Notes: a model not told the origin generated them from the letters alone. Numbered from the stretch's first letter, positions 1-8,925 are shown. The stretch: DNA of 64,000 nt from Gammaproteobacteria bacterium 53_120_T64 (GCA_002162815.1 MAAT01000005.1:62001-126000), one strand, 5' to 3'. Program-made: numbers and translations.

Positions 1-311
1 ATTAAGGCCCATACCAAGCCTGTCAATAGTGGGATTAGGCCGCCGCCAGCGACCAGTAGGCTCAGTTCCATGGCTGCCAGCTGTATCATTAAAGCGGCGA
101 GTAGACTGGCTAAGTCGATATTGTTGATCGGGGGGATGACCTTGCGAAGGGGCGCGAGGGGCAGCTGGGTGGCCTTGACGATAAACTGGGAGACCGGGTT
201 GTAAAAATTGGCTTTACAGAGCTGTAGTAAAAAGCGCAGCAGTACGATTAGCAGGTAAAGGCTGGACAGCGCCTGAATTAAGTAAATACTAACTTCGGTC
301 ATTGCATTCAT
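1..311 (-). CDS. YggT family membrane protein (3' part cut by window edge)
   Basis: About 103 N-terminal residues are visible, starting MNAMTEVSIYLI at an ATG preceded by GGAATAACC. They show a hydrophobic segment (about residues 8-28), the family-typical stretch NFYNPVSQFIVKATQLPLAP followed by LRKVIPP, and a second hydrophobic segment before the sequence leaves the window. YggT proteins are small four-helix inner-membrane proteins of poorly defined function, commonly encoded beside proC and yggS, as here. The gene lies 43 bases downstream of proC on the same strand and is probably co-transcribed with it. Family assignment is firm; function is not. Confidence 0.85.
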   Translation of the reverse strand, partial: MNAMTEVSIYLIQALSSLYLLIVLLRFLLQLCKANFYNPVSQFIVKATQLPLAPLRKVIPPINNIDLASLLAALMIQLAAMELSLLVAGGGLIPLLTGLVWAL

Positions 312-354
312 GGTTATTCCAAGGATTATTCTGGATGTTTACTGAGCGGCGCGA

Positions 355-1176
355 TTAGTCGGTGAGTTCGCGGGCCATTTCTCGAGCTCTCTCATAAGCG
401 GCGTTAATGGCTTGCTGAAAATGTTCGGGCAATTGGTTGGCGAGCAAGCTATTGACGGCCTTTTCGGTGGTGCCCGCAGGGGAGGTGACGCGTTTGCGCA
501 GCTCGCCTGCGTCAACATCACTGGCGATGGCCATACGCGCGGCACCGAGGGCCGTTTGCAGGGTGAGCTGGCGAGCCGTTTCTGGATCGAGGCCCAGGTT
601 AATACCGGCTTCGGTCATGGCCTCGATCACTAGGAAGAAGTAGGCCGGGCCACTACCGGAGAGCGCGGTGACCTTATCGATATCGTCTTCACTGTCGAGC
701 CAGTTGACGGTACCCACGGCGGCGAGAATATCGCCCGCCTGCTGACGTTGTGCGGGCTGCACGAGAGGGGTCGCAAACAGTCCGCTGGCACCACTTTGTA
801 CCAGTGCAGGGGTGTTGGGCATACAGCGAATAATGGGTACCTCGGCGCCCAACCAGTCTTGCAGTGCGGCGGCGGTAATGCCGGCGGCGATGGAAATCAC
901 CAGGGGTTTGTGGGCCAGTGCGGGGGCCAAATCGCTGGCCACGGCCTTCATGACCTGCGGCTTGATAGCGAGAATGATGATGTCGGCCCCGGCGGCGGCA
1001 GCGCTGTTTTTTGTTTGCGTGGCGATGCCAAAACTCGCCTCTAGGCGTTTGCCATTCTCCGGGACCGGGTCGCAGGCGACGATGGCACTAGCGGGGTAGC
1101 CTTTTTCTATCAGGCCGCCAATTAAACTGGTGGCCATATTGCCACCGCCAATAAAAACCAAGTTGGCTGTACTCAC
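355..1176 (-). CDS. proC: pyrroline-5-carboxylate reductase
   Basis: A 273-residue protein, the usual ProC length. It reduces 1-pyrroline-5-carboxylate to proline with NAD(P)H in the cytoplasm, the last step of proline synthesis. The N-terminal dinucleotide-binding motif is FIGGGNMATSLIGG. The C-terminal dimerisation and substrate domain carries DIDKVTALSGSGPAYFF and the family signature RVTSPAGTTEKA. The start is GTG with AGGAAA seven bases upstream. It lies between the yggS-type gene (20-base gap) and yggT, the standard gammaproteobacterial order. Confidence 0.95.
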   Translation of the reverse strand: MSTANLVFIGGGNMATSLIGGLIEKGYPASAIVACDPVPENGKRLEASFGIATQTKNSAAAAGADIIILAIKPQVMKAVASDLAPALAHKPLVISIAAGITAAALQDWLGAEVPIIRCMPNTPALVQSGASGLFATPLVQPAQRQQAGDILAAVGTVNWLDSEDDIDKVTALSGSGPAYFFLVIEAMTEAGINLGLDPETARQLTLQTALGAARMAIASDVDAGELRKRVTSPAGTTEKAVNSLLANQLPEHFQQAINAAYERAREMARELTD

Positions 1177-1196
1177 AAATATTTCCTGTCTTGAGG

Positions 1197-1901
1197 TTAA
1201 GGTCGAGGCGGTGTTCTGGCGCCGAAAATGGCTGTGCCGACGCGAACAATGGTTGCTCCCTCGGCAATGGCCGCAGGCATATCTCGCGACATGCCCATGG
1301 AAAGTGTATCTAAACTGGCGAGTGCGGCGGAACTCTTTTTTAAGCTGGCCAGTAATTCGGAGGCCTGGCGGTAGGGCTGGCGTTGTTCATCGAGTTCACC
1401 GCGTTGCTTGGGGATGATCATCAGGCCACGCAATTGTAGGCGCGGCAAGTCATTGATGGCCAGAGCTAGTTCGAGGCAGTGTTCGGCAGCGACGCCCGAT
1501 TTACTGGCTTCCCGGTCAATGTTGACCTGAATGCAAACATTGAGGGGAGGCAGGTGCTCGGGTCGCTGCGCGCTGAGGCGACGGGCAATTTTCAGGCGTT
1601 CGATGGCATGTGCCCAGCTGAAATGTTGGGCGATATCCTGGGTTTTGTTCGACTGTATGGGGCCGATAAAATGCCAGCAGGGCTTGATGTCACTGAGCGC
1701 CGACATTTTCTCTAGGGCTTCCTGTAAATAATTCTCACCAAAATCACTGAGGCCGGCCTGCCATGCGGTGCGCAGGGCGTGACTGCTTTGTCCCTTGCTG
1801 ACGGCTAAAAGCATGATCGCGTCGACACTTCTATGGAATTGCTGCGCGCTTTGTTGCAGTGACGTCGAGACCTGCTTTATGTTGTCGGAGATATTAGACA
1901 T
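1197..1901 (-). CDS. YggS/PLPBP family pyridoxal phosphate homeostasis protein
   Basis: A 234-residue single-domain PLP-binding protein with an alanine-racemase-like barrel. The PLP-lysine motif LLAVSKGQ puts the lysine at residue 36. Other family motifs are FGENYLQEALEK, WHFIGPIQSNK and, near the C-terminus, SMGMSRDMPAAI. Members buffer pyridoxal phosphate and influence amino-acid pools; no enzyme activity is established. It heads the yggS-proC-yggT minus-strand group and is divergent from pilT, so the 61-base gap must hold promoters for both directions. Confidence 0.93.
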   Translation of the reverse strand: MSNISDNIKQVSTSLQQSAQQFHRSVDAIMLLAVSKGQSSHALRTAWQAGLSDFGENYLQEALEKMSALSDIKPCWHFIGPIQSNKTQDIAQHFSWAHAIERLKIARRLSAQRPEHLPPLNVCIQVNIDREASKSGVAAEHCLELALAINDLPRLQLRGLMIIPKQRGELDEQRQPYRQASELLASLKKSSAALASLDTLSMGMSRDMPAAIAEGATIVRVGTAIFGARTPPRP

Positions 1902-1962
1902 AGGCTGGAAGCGAGCAGTGAACCGCGCTCAGTCGAGTTACCGGAAACCGTGGGATTGAGTA

Positions 1963-2997
1963 ATGGATATTACCGAACTACTGGCCTTTAGTGCCAAACA
2001 AGGGGCCTCGGACTTACACCTGTCGGCGGGCCTGCCACCGATGATTCGGGTGGATGGGGACATACGCCGCATCAACTTGCCGGCGATGGAGCATAAAGAT
2101 GTGCATGGTCTCATTTACGAGATTATGACCGATAAGCAGCGCCGGGACTACGAAGAATTCCTCGAGACCGATTTCTCCTTTGAAGTGCCGGGGGTGGCGC
2201 GCTTTAGGGTTAATGCCTTTAATCAAAACCGAGGTGCCGGCGCGGTATTTAGAACGATTCCGTCGACAGTTTTGACCTTGGAAGATTTGGGGTTTGGGCA
2301 GATATTTCGCGATATTGCCTCCTTGCCACGAGGCCTTGTCTTGGTTACTGGGCCGACGGGCTCCGGTAAAAGCACCACCTTGGCGGCGATGATCGATTTC
2401 GTTAACGATAACCGTTACGACCACATCCTGACCATCGAAGACCCGATTGAATTTGTTCACGAAAGTAAAAGGTGTCTGGTTAATCAGCGCGAGGTACACA
2501 AGGATACCCACGGCTTCAGCGAGGCCCTGCGCTCGGCCCTGCGCGAAGATCCGGATATTATTCTGGTCGGTGAAATGCGCGACCTGGAAACCATTCGACT
2601 GGCGTTGACCGCAGCCGAAACGGGCCATTTGGTGTTTGGCACCTTGCACACCACCTCTGCGGCTAAAACTATAGACCGTGTTGTCGATGTTTTTCCCGCC
2701 GCCGAAAAGGCGATGGTGCGCTCGATGTTGTCGGAATCACTGCGCGCGGTGATATCCCAGGCACTGTTGAAAAAAATCGGCGGTGGACGGGTGGCCGCTA
2801 ATGAAATCATGATCGGCACCCCGGCGATTCGCAACTTGATTCGCGAAGACAAGGTGGCGCAGATGTATTCAGCGATTCAGACCGGCGCGGGCCACGGCAT
2901 GGTGACGATGGATCAGTGCCTGAAAAAAATGGTTCTGCAAAAGGTGGTGACCAGCGAGGCGGCGCGGGAGCAAGCCAAGGTGCCTGAAGACTTTTAA
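1963..2997 (+). CDS. pilT: type IV pilus retraction ATPase PilT
   Basis: A 344-residue hexameric secretion-type ATPase that depolymerises type IV pili and drives twitching. The N-terminal PAS-like domain begins DITELLAFSAKQGASDLHLS. The Walker A motif GPTGSGKST spans about 130-138 with lysine at 136. The Asp box is LREDPDIILVGEMRDLETI, the His box is GHLVFGTLHTTSAAKTIDR, and the retraction-specific AIRNLIRE motif is present in GTPAIRNLIRED. These separate PilT from PilB. pilU follows 88 bases later. The start is ATG at 1963. Confidence 0.97.
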   Translation: MDITELLAFSAKQGASDLHLSAGLPPMIRVDGDIRRINLPAMEHKDVHGLIYEIMTDKQRRDYEEFLETDFSFEVPGVARFRVNAFNQNRGAGAVFRTIPSTVLTLEDLGFGQIFRDIASLPRGLVLVTGPTGSGKSTTLAAMIDFVNDNRYDHILTIEDPIEFVHESKRCLVNQREVHKDTHGFSEALRSALREDPDIILVGEMRDLETIRLALTAAETGHLVFGTLHTTSAAKTIDRVVDVFPAAEKAMVRSMLSESLRAVISQALLKKIGGGRVAANEIMIGTPAIRNLIREDKVAQMYSAIQTGAGHGMVTMDQCLKKMVLQKVVTSEAAREQAKVPEDF

Positions 2998-3085
2998 GGC
3001 TGGAGGCTGATCGATTACCCTCATTTTGGGCTAGCTTGAATGAGGTCTACCTACTGTTTAGCGTTGATTGTGTGAGGACAAAGTC

Positions 3086-4243
3086 ATGGATTTTTATGCG
3101 TTACTGAAATTAATGGTCGATAAGGGGGCGTCTGACCTGTTTATCACCGAGGGCATGCCGCCGTCCATCAAGGTCAATGGCAAGGTCATTCCCGTCGGTA
3201 AGGCTAAGCTTAGCGGCGACATGTCCTTGGAGCTTGTCGAAAGTATTATGAACGACAAGCAGCGGGTGGAGTACGGTGAAACGAAAGAGCTTAATTTCGC
3301 CATCGAGTCCGATGCGGTCAAGGGTGCGCGCTTTCGTGTCAGCGCTTTTTACCAACGCAATCATGCGGGCATGGTCTTACGCCGTATAGAAACGGTGATA
3401 CCGACCACGGAGGAGTTACTACTGCCGCCAATACTCAATGAGCTGGTGCTAACCAAGCGCGGCATCATTATTTTTGTTGGCGCCACCGGCACCGGTAAGT
3501 CGACCTCACTGGCGGCGATGATTGGCTATCGCAATCGCAACACCAAGGGCCATATTATTTCCATTGAAGACCCGATTGAATTTGTTCATCAGCATGCCGG
3601 TTGTATTATTACCCAGCGTGAGGTCGGCATTGATACCGATTCCTTTGACGTGGCTCTGAAAAACACTCTGCGCCAGGCTCCCGATGTGATTTTAATCGGT
3701 GAGATTCGCACCCGTGAAACCATGGAGCACGCCATCAGTTTTGCCGAAACCGGTCACTTGGTGTTGGCGACCCTGCACGCCAACAATGCCAATCAGGCCC
3801 TGGATCGCATTCAGCACTTCTTTCCTGCCGACCGTCACAATCAGTTGTGGATGGATCTTTCTCTCAATCTTCGCGCCCTGCTGGCCCAGCAGCTGTTACC
3901 GACAGCCGATGGCACGGGCCGCAGAGCAGTGGTGGAAATTCTTATTAATACGCCACTGGTTTCCGATCTGATTCGCAAGGGTGAGGTGCACAAGATTAAG
4001 GAGTTAATGTCGCGCTCCAAAGAGCTGGGGATGTGTACCTTTGACCAGGCGCTGTACGAACTATATGCGGAGGGCATCATTACCTATGATGACGCCATCG
4101 CCTCTGCCGACTCGAAGAATGATCTGCGTTTGATGATTAAGCTACAGTCTGAAACAGACGCGGACTACCTTGAGCAGGTGGCCGATGGGCTGTCGGTTGC
4201 CGGCGAGGATGATGAGGACGATTCCTATCAGTTATTTAAATAA
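3086..4243 (+). CDS. pilU: PilT-dependent retraction ATPase PilU
   Basis: A 385-residue PilT paralogue. It has Walker A GATGTGKST (lysine 138), an Asp box in RQAPDVILIGEIRTRETM and a His box in GHLVLATLHANNANQALDR. The acidic tail ending GEDDEDDSYQLFK is typical of PilU and absent from PilT. The ATG at 3086 fits best: it is preceded by GTGAGGAC at a good distance, and the protein then begins MDFYALLKLMVDKGASDLF, matching the PilT N-terminus. An in-frame TTG at 3068 is possible but unlikely. PilU assists PilT under load; pilT-pilU is probably one operon. Confidence 0.95.
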   Translation: MDFYALLKLMVDKGASDLFITEGMPPSIKVNGKVIPVGKAKLSGDMSLELVESIMNDKQRVEYGETKELNFAIESDAVKGARFRVSAFYQRNHAGMVLRRIETVIPTTEELLLPPILNELVLTKRGIIIFVGATGTGKSTSLAAMIGYRNRNTKGHIISIEDPIEFVHQHAGCIITQREVGIDTDSFDVALKNTLRQAPDVILIGEIRTRETMEHAISFAETGHLVLATLHANNANQALDRIQHFFPADRHNQLWMDLSLNLRALLAQQLLPTADGTGRRAVVEILINTPLVSDLIRKGEVHKIKELMSRSKELGMCTFDQALYELYAEGIITYDDAIASADSKNDLRLMIKLQSETDADYLEQVADGLSVAGEDDEDDSYQLFK

Positions 4244-4295
4244 CAACATTGTTCGGTAAGTAGCTCGTTAATGGGCTCCGCTTGTGACTAGCGCA

Positions 4296-4703
4296 TTATG
4301 GCAAGATCCCCAGCCGGGGGTCTTGCAGCCAAGTTTCCAGGATTAAACAGGCCGCCTCGCTGTCGACAGGATTGTCGCGGTAATTGCCGGGGTGCTCGGC
4401 TCTTGATTTAGCCTCTGCCGTCGATAATCGCTCATCAACCATCTTTACCGGAAGCGCCATACGCCCCTGCAGGCGGCGGGCGAATTTCCTCGCCCGTTTG
4501 CAGAAGGGGCTCTCGCTGCCATCCATATTCAAGGGCAGGCCAACGATCAGCATATCCGGTTGCCATTGCTCAATATAATCGCTGATTTGCTGCCAGTTGG
4601 GTTGTCCATCGCGGGCTTTAAGGACGGCTAATGGCCGGCCAGAGGCGGTCAGGGTTTGGCCTACGGCGAGACCAATCTGGCGAGTGCCAAAATCGAAGGC
4701 CAT
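4296..4703 (-). CDS. ruvX: RuvX/YqgF family RNase H-fold nuclease (putative Holliday junction resolvase)
   Basis: A 135-residue protein starting MAFDFGTRQIGLAVG, the first beta strand and catalytic Asp of the family. DMLIVGLPLNMDGSESPF and KMVDERLSTAEAKSR supply the later conserved acidic and Ser/Thr positions, and DSEAACLILETWL closes the fold. Family members are linked to pre-16S rRNA processing and Holliday junction cleavage. No ribosome-binding site precedes the ATG at 4703, and homologues often have a few residues before AFDFG, so an in-frame non-ATG start slightly upstream, overlapping the end of yqgE, is possible. It converges with pilU. Confidence 0.92.
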   Translation of the reverse strand: MAFDFGTRQIGLAVGQTLTASGRPLAVLKARDGQPNWQQISDYIEQWQPDMLIVGLPLNMDGSESPFCKRARKFARRLQGRMALPVKMVDERLSTAEAKSRAEHPGNYRDNPVDSEAACLILETWLQDPRLGILP

Positions 4704-4731
4704 GACACAGTGGTGCTTGTCGGTATTCAGT

Positions 4732-5355
4732 TTAGGCGTGCCCCGCGCTGTTGCTCAGCTGGCTGAGGGTAACACCGATACTGGCGGCAGCAAGGTCGGC
4801 GCGCTGCTCCAAGGGGGTGTCAAAGAGGAGTTGGGGCAGTAATTCTCCCTTGGGCGGTACGGTCAGCCAAGCATTATCAAGGAGCTCCTGTTCCAGCTGA
4901 CCGGCAACCCAGCCGGCGTAACCGAGAGCCACTAGCGTTGCGTCGGGGCCCTGGTTGTCGGCCATATCGTCGATGATGTCTCTCGAGGTGGTGAGCAGTA
5001 TATCTTCACTGATGAGGGCCGTTGTCTGCCATTTTTTCTGCGCGGGGCGATGCAGTACAAAGCCCTGATGTTCTTCGACTGGGCCGCCGCAAAGTAGGGT
5101 TTGAGTGCCATTTTTCGGGGTGTAATCTAAGTCGAGTTGTTCGAATACTTGACTTAGCGGTAGCCCTAGGGGGCGATTGATGGTGATGCCCATGGCGCCT
5201 TCCGAAGAGTGCTGGCAGATATAGACCACGGAGTGGACAAAGTTAGGGTCCAGCAAGCCAGGCATGGCAATTAGCAGTTGGCCGCGTAATGTTGTTGCCT
5301 CAGGGGTTCCCGAAGGAGCTTGGGGTATGTCGGGCGAAAGAGTTTCCATAGGCAT
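4732..5355 (-). CDS. YqgE/AlgH family protein (UPF0301)
   Basis: A 207-residue cytoplasmic protein. Family motifs are LLIAMPGLLDPNFVHSVVYI, EGAMGITINRPLG, LLCGGPVEEHQGFVLH, TTSRDIIDDMA and ALGYAGWVAGQLEQELLDNAW. The molecular function is unsettled; the Pseudomonas homologue AlgH was implicated in alginate regulation. It has an about 20-residue N-terminal extension compared with the E. coli protein (MPMETLSPDIPQ...), with a second possible ATG at 5349. It sits between the tonB-like gene and ruvX, as in Pseudomonas. Confidence 0.92.
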   Translation of the reverse strand: MPMETLSPDIPQAPSGTPEATTLRGQLLIAMPGLLDPNFVHSVVYICQHSSEGAMGITINRPLGLPLSQVFEQLDLDYTPKNGTQTLLCGGPVEEHQGFVLHRPAQKKWQTTALISEDILLTTSRDIIDDMADNQGPDATLVALGYAGWVAGQLEQELLDNAWLTVPPKGELLPQLLFDTPLEQRADLAAASIGVTLSQLSNSAGHA

Positions 5356-5418
5356 CAGTATTGGGCGAAAGATCTAAAAATTCAAGTTGAGGCACTGTAC
5401 TGCAAACAACTTGGGGTG

Positions 5419-6333
5419 TTAAGGCTGTCGAGGCTGAGGTGTCGGTTGATCTGGTGCCGAGGTGATGACCTTATTGCCGGGCATGTAGCGCCAAGTGCGG
5501 GTAATCTCCATTTTATCCCACTCCGACATGCGTTGCGGGAAGGGCGCAAAGGGAGCCGCTAATTTCACGGTGGTGGTGGCGGCTTGGTCGAGGGTGGGAT
5601 GACCTGAGCTGGAGACAATTTCAATGTTTTCCACCGAGCCATCGGGTAGCAGCGTGACCACCATCAGGATATCCCCGTAAAGCTTGCCGAGGCGAGCACG
5701 CTCCGGATAGTAAAGGTTGCCGGTTTTTTCGACTTTTTCTATCCAGTAGTTGAGGTAGGCGGCGTGGTCGGCAGACTTGGTGCTGGCCGAGGTTAGCCGA
5801 AGGGTCTTGGGGATTTCACTGTAGGCCTGTTTCTGTTGGTCGAGTCTGGCGTGGAGGCTGCTGAGTGCGTCCAGGGGGGGGATTTGGGGTGCGTCGTTGT
5901 GGTTGCTGTCCTGACCCTGTTCCGCTAAGCGTTTATTGTAGGCTTGGCTTTCGCCATGGGTGGTGACGAGCTGAGGTTGTTTCGTTGCGCCACGTTGTTG
6001 CAGGGACTCTGGTTGCGGGGGGCTAGCTTGGGTATCGCGCAGCACGTCGGCGTCATAGGGGGCCTGTTGGTCGGTGGTGATCTCTCTGCGCTCAAGTAAT
6101 TCACCACTGCCGAGTTGGTTGGCTTGGGCCAGCATTGAGGCCTGATTATTTTCTTGGTCTGTGGGGCGCTGCGCCAAGATCACTTCTAGGCTGGGTGGTG
6201 CGGCAGAGCGTTGCATAAACGCGAAGCCAATACCAAAAATGACGATGGCATGGAGGGCGATGGCAAGGAAGAGGGCAAAGCCCAAGCGGTCGCTGCCATC
6301 GTTGGGGTCGGACAGTTGAAAATGAGTATCCAT
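5419..6333 (-). CDS. TonB-like energy transducer of the Pil locus (TonB3 type)
   Basis: A 304-residue protein with one N-terminal membrane anchor (about residues 17-40, LGFALFLAIALHAIVIFGIG), a long polar Gln/Pro-rich periplasmic linker, and a C-terminal TonB domain (about 200-290: YYPERARLGKLYGDILMVV, LPDGSVENIEIVSSSGHP, AAPFAPFP, ITRTWRY). The TonB C-terminal fold contacts outer-membrane receptor plugs. In Pseudomonas aeruginosa the gene in this position, tonB3, was reported to affect twitching; the conserved place between yqgE and gshB suggests the same gene. No exbB or exbD is nearby. Whether it serves the TonB receptor at 28754-30874 cannot be judged. Confidence 0.88.
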   Translation of the reverse strand: MDTHFQLSDPNDGSDRLGFALFLAIALHAIVIFGIGFAFMQRSAAPPSLEVILAQRPTDQENNQASMLAQANQLGSGELLERREITTDQQAPYDADVLRDTQASPPQPESLQQRGATKQPQLVTTHGESQAYNKRLAEQGQDSNHNDAPQIPPLDALSSLHARLDQQKQAYSEIPKTLRLTSASTKSADHAAYLNYWIEKVEKTGNLYYPERARLGKLYGDILMVVTLLPDGSVENIEIVSSSGHPTLDQAATTTVKLAAPFAPFPQRMSEWDKMEITRTWRYMPGNKVITSAPDQPTPQPRQP

Positions 6334-6353
6334 TAATTAGCGATTACTGCATC

Positions 6354-7304
6354 CTATTTGTTGAGTCGTTGGCTAATGGCGGTCATTAGTCGCTCGCCAA
6401 TGTTAGTATTTTGCTCGCGGTCGATCTCTCGGGCGCAGGTGGGGCTGGTGACATTGATTTCGGTGAGGTAGTTACCAATGACGTCGAGACCGGCAAACAA
6501 AAAGCCCTTCTCGCGCAGGGCGGGGGCGACCTGCGCGACAATCTCTAAATCACGCTCGCTCAAAGGTTGAACAATACCACGACCCCCGGCGGCAAGATTG
6601 CCACGTGTTTCACCTTTTGCGGGTACTCGGGCCAGGCAAAAGGGCACCGGCTCGCCGTCAATCACCAAGATGCGCTTGTCGCCCGCGCTGATTTGCGGAA
6701 TATAGCGCTGCACCATAATTGTTCTCTGGCCCAGTTCGGTCAGTGTTTCGATAATGACACTGACATTGGGGTCGTCTTGGCGTGCGCGAAAGATACCCGT
6801 GCCGCCCATGCCGTCGAGGGGTTTGTAGATCACATCGCCATATTGTTGATGAAAGGCGCGCAGTCGGGCCGGGTCGCGACTGACTAGCAGCGCAGGAGTG
6901 CAGTCGGGGAATTGCGTGGCAAATATCTTTTCGTTGCAGTCCCGTAGGCTCTGGGGCTTGTTGACCACGAGACTGCCCTCTCTCTCCGCCGCCTCAAGAA
7001 TATAGGTGGCGTAGATAAATTCGGCGTCAAAGGGTGGGTCTTTACGCATCAGGATGCAGTCGAGCTCGGCCATTGGCCGGTCGATGGCCGGGCCAAGTTC
7101 GTACCAGTGCTCGGCATCATCATAGACTGTTAATGGGCGCTGTCTGGCGGTGGCGCTGCCGTTAACGAGGGCGAGGTCGCCCATCTCCATATAAAAAAGT
7201 GACCAGCCCCGCGCCTGTGCCGCCAATAATAAGGCCAGGGTTGTGTCTTTTTTGACTTTGATGTTGTCGATGGGATCCATGACCACGCCAAGGGAGAGAT
7301 GCAT
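6354..7304 (-). CDS. gshB: glutathione synthetase
   Basis: A 316-residue ATP-grasp enzyme joining gamma-glutamylcysteine and glycine. The N-terminal domain starts MHLSLGVVMDPIDNIKVKKD. ATP-grasp motifs are VIYKPLDGMGGTGIFR, MVQRYIPQISAGDKRILVIDG, ARVPAKGETRGNLAAGGRG and GLDVIGNYLTEINVTSPT. The length matches the E. coli enzyme. It lies just upstream of, and divergent from, pilG, the same arrangement as in Pseudomonas. A start signal is weak at ATG 7304, but the start matches the family N-terminus exactly. Confidence 0.97.
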   Translation of the reverse strand: MHLSLGVVMDPIDNIKVKKDTTLALLLAAQARGWSLFYMEMGDLALVNGSATARQRPLTVYDDAEHWYELGPAIDRPMAELDCILMRKDPPFDAEFIYATYILEAAEREGSLVVNKPQSLRDCNEKIFATQFPDCTPALLVSRDPARLRAFHQQYGDVIYKPLDGMGGTGIFRARQDDPNVSVIIETLTELGQRTIMVQRYIPQISAGDKRILVIDGEPVPFCLARVPAKGETRGNLAAGGRGIVQPLSERDLEIVAQVAPALREKGFLFAGLDVIGNYLTEINVTSPTCAREIDREQNTNIGERLMTAISQRLNK

Positions 7305-7509
7305 AAGTTCACTGCCGGTTTACTGTGTAGGGGCATAGCTTATAAATGATGCCCGGTACTGCTGACAAGTGGTTTTATTTGCGAAGCCTGTCTAGCAAAT
7401 AGATTTCGCGCCTGGCTGCCAATGGTCAATAAGGCTTTATTGTGTTAAAAATTCGGATTATAAATGTGTATGTCAATACAGTGGCGACCAACAGGATGAA
7501 GGAGGGGGT

Positions 7510-7917
7510 ATGTCGATCAATTTTGAAGCGCTAAAAGTGATGGTTATCGATGATAGCAACACGATAAGACGCACGGCAGAGACGATACTCTCCAAGGCCG
7601 GTTGTGAGGTGGTCACGGCCATCGATGGCTTTGATTCACTGGCGAAAATTGTCGATGTTGTTCCCGATGTTATTTTTGTTGATATTATGATGCCGCGCCT
7701 AGATGGCTATCAGACCTGCGCTTTGATTAAAAATAATAATGAATTTAAAGAAACGCCGGTGATCATGTTATCCAGTAAAGATGGCCTGTTTGATAAAGCC
7801 AAGGGTCGCATCGTCGGTGCCGACGAATACCTGACAAAACCTTTCAGCAAGAACGAGTTATTTGAAGTGCTCGAGAGGATTGTGACAACAAAATCAGCGG
7901 AAGATACTCCCGTTTAG
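7510..7917 (+). CDS. pilG: twitching motility response regulator PilG
   Basis: A 135-residue single receiver domain without an output domain. MVIDDSNTIRRTAETIL holds the acidic pair, the phospho-acceptor is Asp58 in FVDIMMPRLDGY, and the C-terminal switch lysine lies in YLTKPFSKNEL. A strong AGGAGGGGG-like site (GAAGGAGGGGG) precedes the ATG. PilG is phosphorylated by the ChpA kinase and promotes pilus extension and cAMP signalling in Pseudomonas. It is the first gene of a tightly packed pilG-chpC cluster about 11.8 kb long. Confidence 0.96.
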   Translation: MSINFEALKVMVIDDSNTIRRTAETILSKAGCEVVTAIDGFDSLAKIVDVVPDVIFVDIMMPRLDGYQTCALIKNNNEFKETPVIMLSSKDGLFDKAKGRIVGADEYLTKPFSKNELFEVLERIVTTKSAEDTPV

Positions 7918-7935
7918 GGAGTTGTGGAAAACATT

Positions 7936-8301
7936 ATGGCCAGAGTACTCGTCGTAGACGACTCGCAGACAGAAATATTTAAACTCAAAGAAATGCTTGA
8001 GAAAAATGGACATTCGGTGCTCACCGCCGAGTCGGGCGAAGATGGCGTCAAGGTGGCGACAGATGAGCAACCCGATGTGGTCTTGATGGATATCGTGATG
8101 CCGGGCCTGAACGGTTTTCAGGCCACGCGCCAGCTGACTAAGGCCAGTGGCACCGCGCATATTCCGGTGATTATGGTGACGATGAAGGATCAGGAAACCG
8201 ACAGAGTCTGGGGTTCTCGCCAGGGGGCTCGAGCCTATCTGACCAAACCGGTGGTGGAGAAAGATCTGGTTAAGGCGATAGAAGAATTTGTCCGCCACTG
8301 A
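7936..8301 (+). CDS. pilH: twitching motility response regulator PilH
   Basis: A 121-residue single receiver starting MARVLVVDDSQTEIFKLKEM, with phospho-acceptor Asp52 in VLMDIVMPGLNGF and KDQETDRVWGSRQGARAYLT, the PilH-typical region before the switch lysine. An in-frame GTG at 7924 would add four residues, but the ATG at 7936 matches the family N-terminus. PilH opposes PilG and is thought to act as a phosphate sink. It lies 18 bases after pilG, and its stop is 13 bases before the chosen pilI start. Confidence 0.95.
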   Translation: MARVLVVDDSQTEIFKLKEMLEKNGHSVLTAESGEDGVKVATDEQPDVVLMDIVMPGLNGFQATRQLTKASGTAHIPVIMVTMKDQETDRVWGSRQGARAYLTKPVVEKDLVKAIEEFVRH

Positions 8302-8314
8302 CTTGGATCTGCCG

Positions 8315-8857
8315 ATGCCAGCAGACAATGTATTACAGGTCATGAACAAGCTGCACCAGTGTTTTGTCACTGGTGCCCGGCCGCTACCGGCACAAGTCGA
8401 CTACGCGCCACGGATCCCCGTTATTTGCTTCTCGGTGCTGGGTCATGACTGGGTTGTGCCGTTGGACGAGGTGGCCGAATTAATTGAAATTCAAGACTGT
8501 ACGCCTTTGCCGGGGGTGAAGCCCTGGGTGGTTGGTGTATCGAATCTGCGCGGTAAGTTATTACCCGTCGTCGATTTTGCACAATTCCTCGGTGGCCAAT
8601 TAGCGGCTGTACAGCGCTTGCAGCGTATTGTGGTTCTGGATAGGCAGGACACCTTTGTCGGTTTGGTGGTCGATACCATCAAGGGTATGCGGCAATTGAG
8701 TCGTGATGATTTTGAGACCGACAAGGGAGAGGTGCCGCTCGCACTTAGGCCCTTTATAGAAGGCTTTTATCGGGCCGATGATGGCGGGCGCGTGTTGCAG
8801 CTGGGCCCCGATGCCCTTGTTGAAAGCCACGTGTTTCAGGATGTTGCGCTGGCGTAG
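8315..8857 (+). CDS. pilI: CheW-like adaptor PilI
   Basis: About 180 residues with one CheW domain: CFSVLGHDWVVPLDEVAELI, CTPLPGVKPWVVGVSNLRGK, LLPVVDFAQFLG and RIVVLDRQDTFVGLVVD. CheW proteins couple chemoreceptors to the histidine kinase; PilI links PilJ to ChpA. I chose ATG 8315 (MPADNVLQVMNK), with a weak GGAT upstream. An in-frame TTG at 8288 overlapping the pilH end is the alternative. Position between pilH and pilJ is standard. Confidence 0.92.
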   Translation: MPADNVLQVMNKLHQCFVTGARPLPAQVDYAPRIPVICFSVLGHDWVVPLDEVAELIEIQDCTPLPGVKPWVVGVSNLRGKLLPVVDFAQFLGGQLAAVQRLQRIVVLDRQDTFVGLVVDTIKGMRQLSRDDFETDKGEVPLALRPFIEGFYRADDGGRVLQLGPDALVESHVFQDVALA

Positions 8858-8925
8858 ATGCCGCGCTTAGAGTAGATACAGCGCTTAAATAAGCTAATAA
8901 CGATAGTCACCCAGGAGTTCGAAAG

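Noticed and set aside
2014-2649. 211-codon open frame antisense to pilT
   Set aside because: Mirror of a strongly conserved coding sequence; no independent evidence of a gene.
4305-4324. GATCCCC/GGGGGTC hairpin at the ruvX end as a terminator
   Set aside because: It is inside the coding sequence and has no T-run on either strand.
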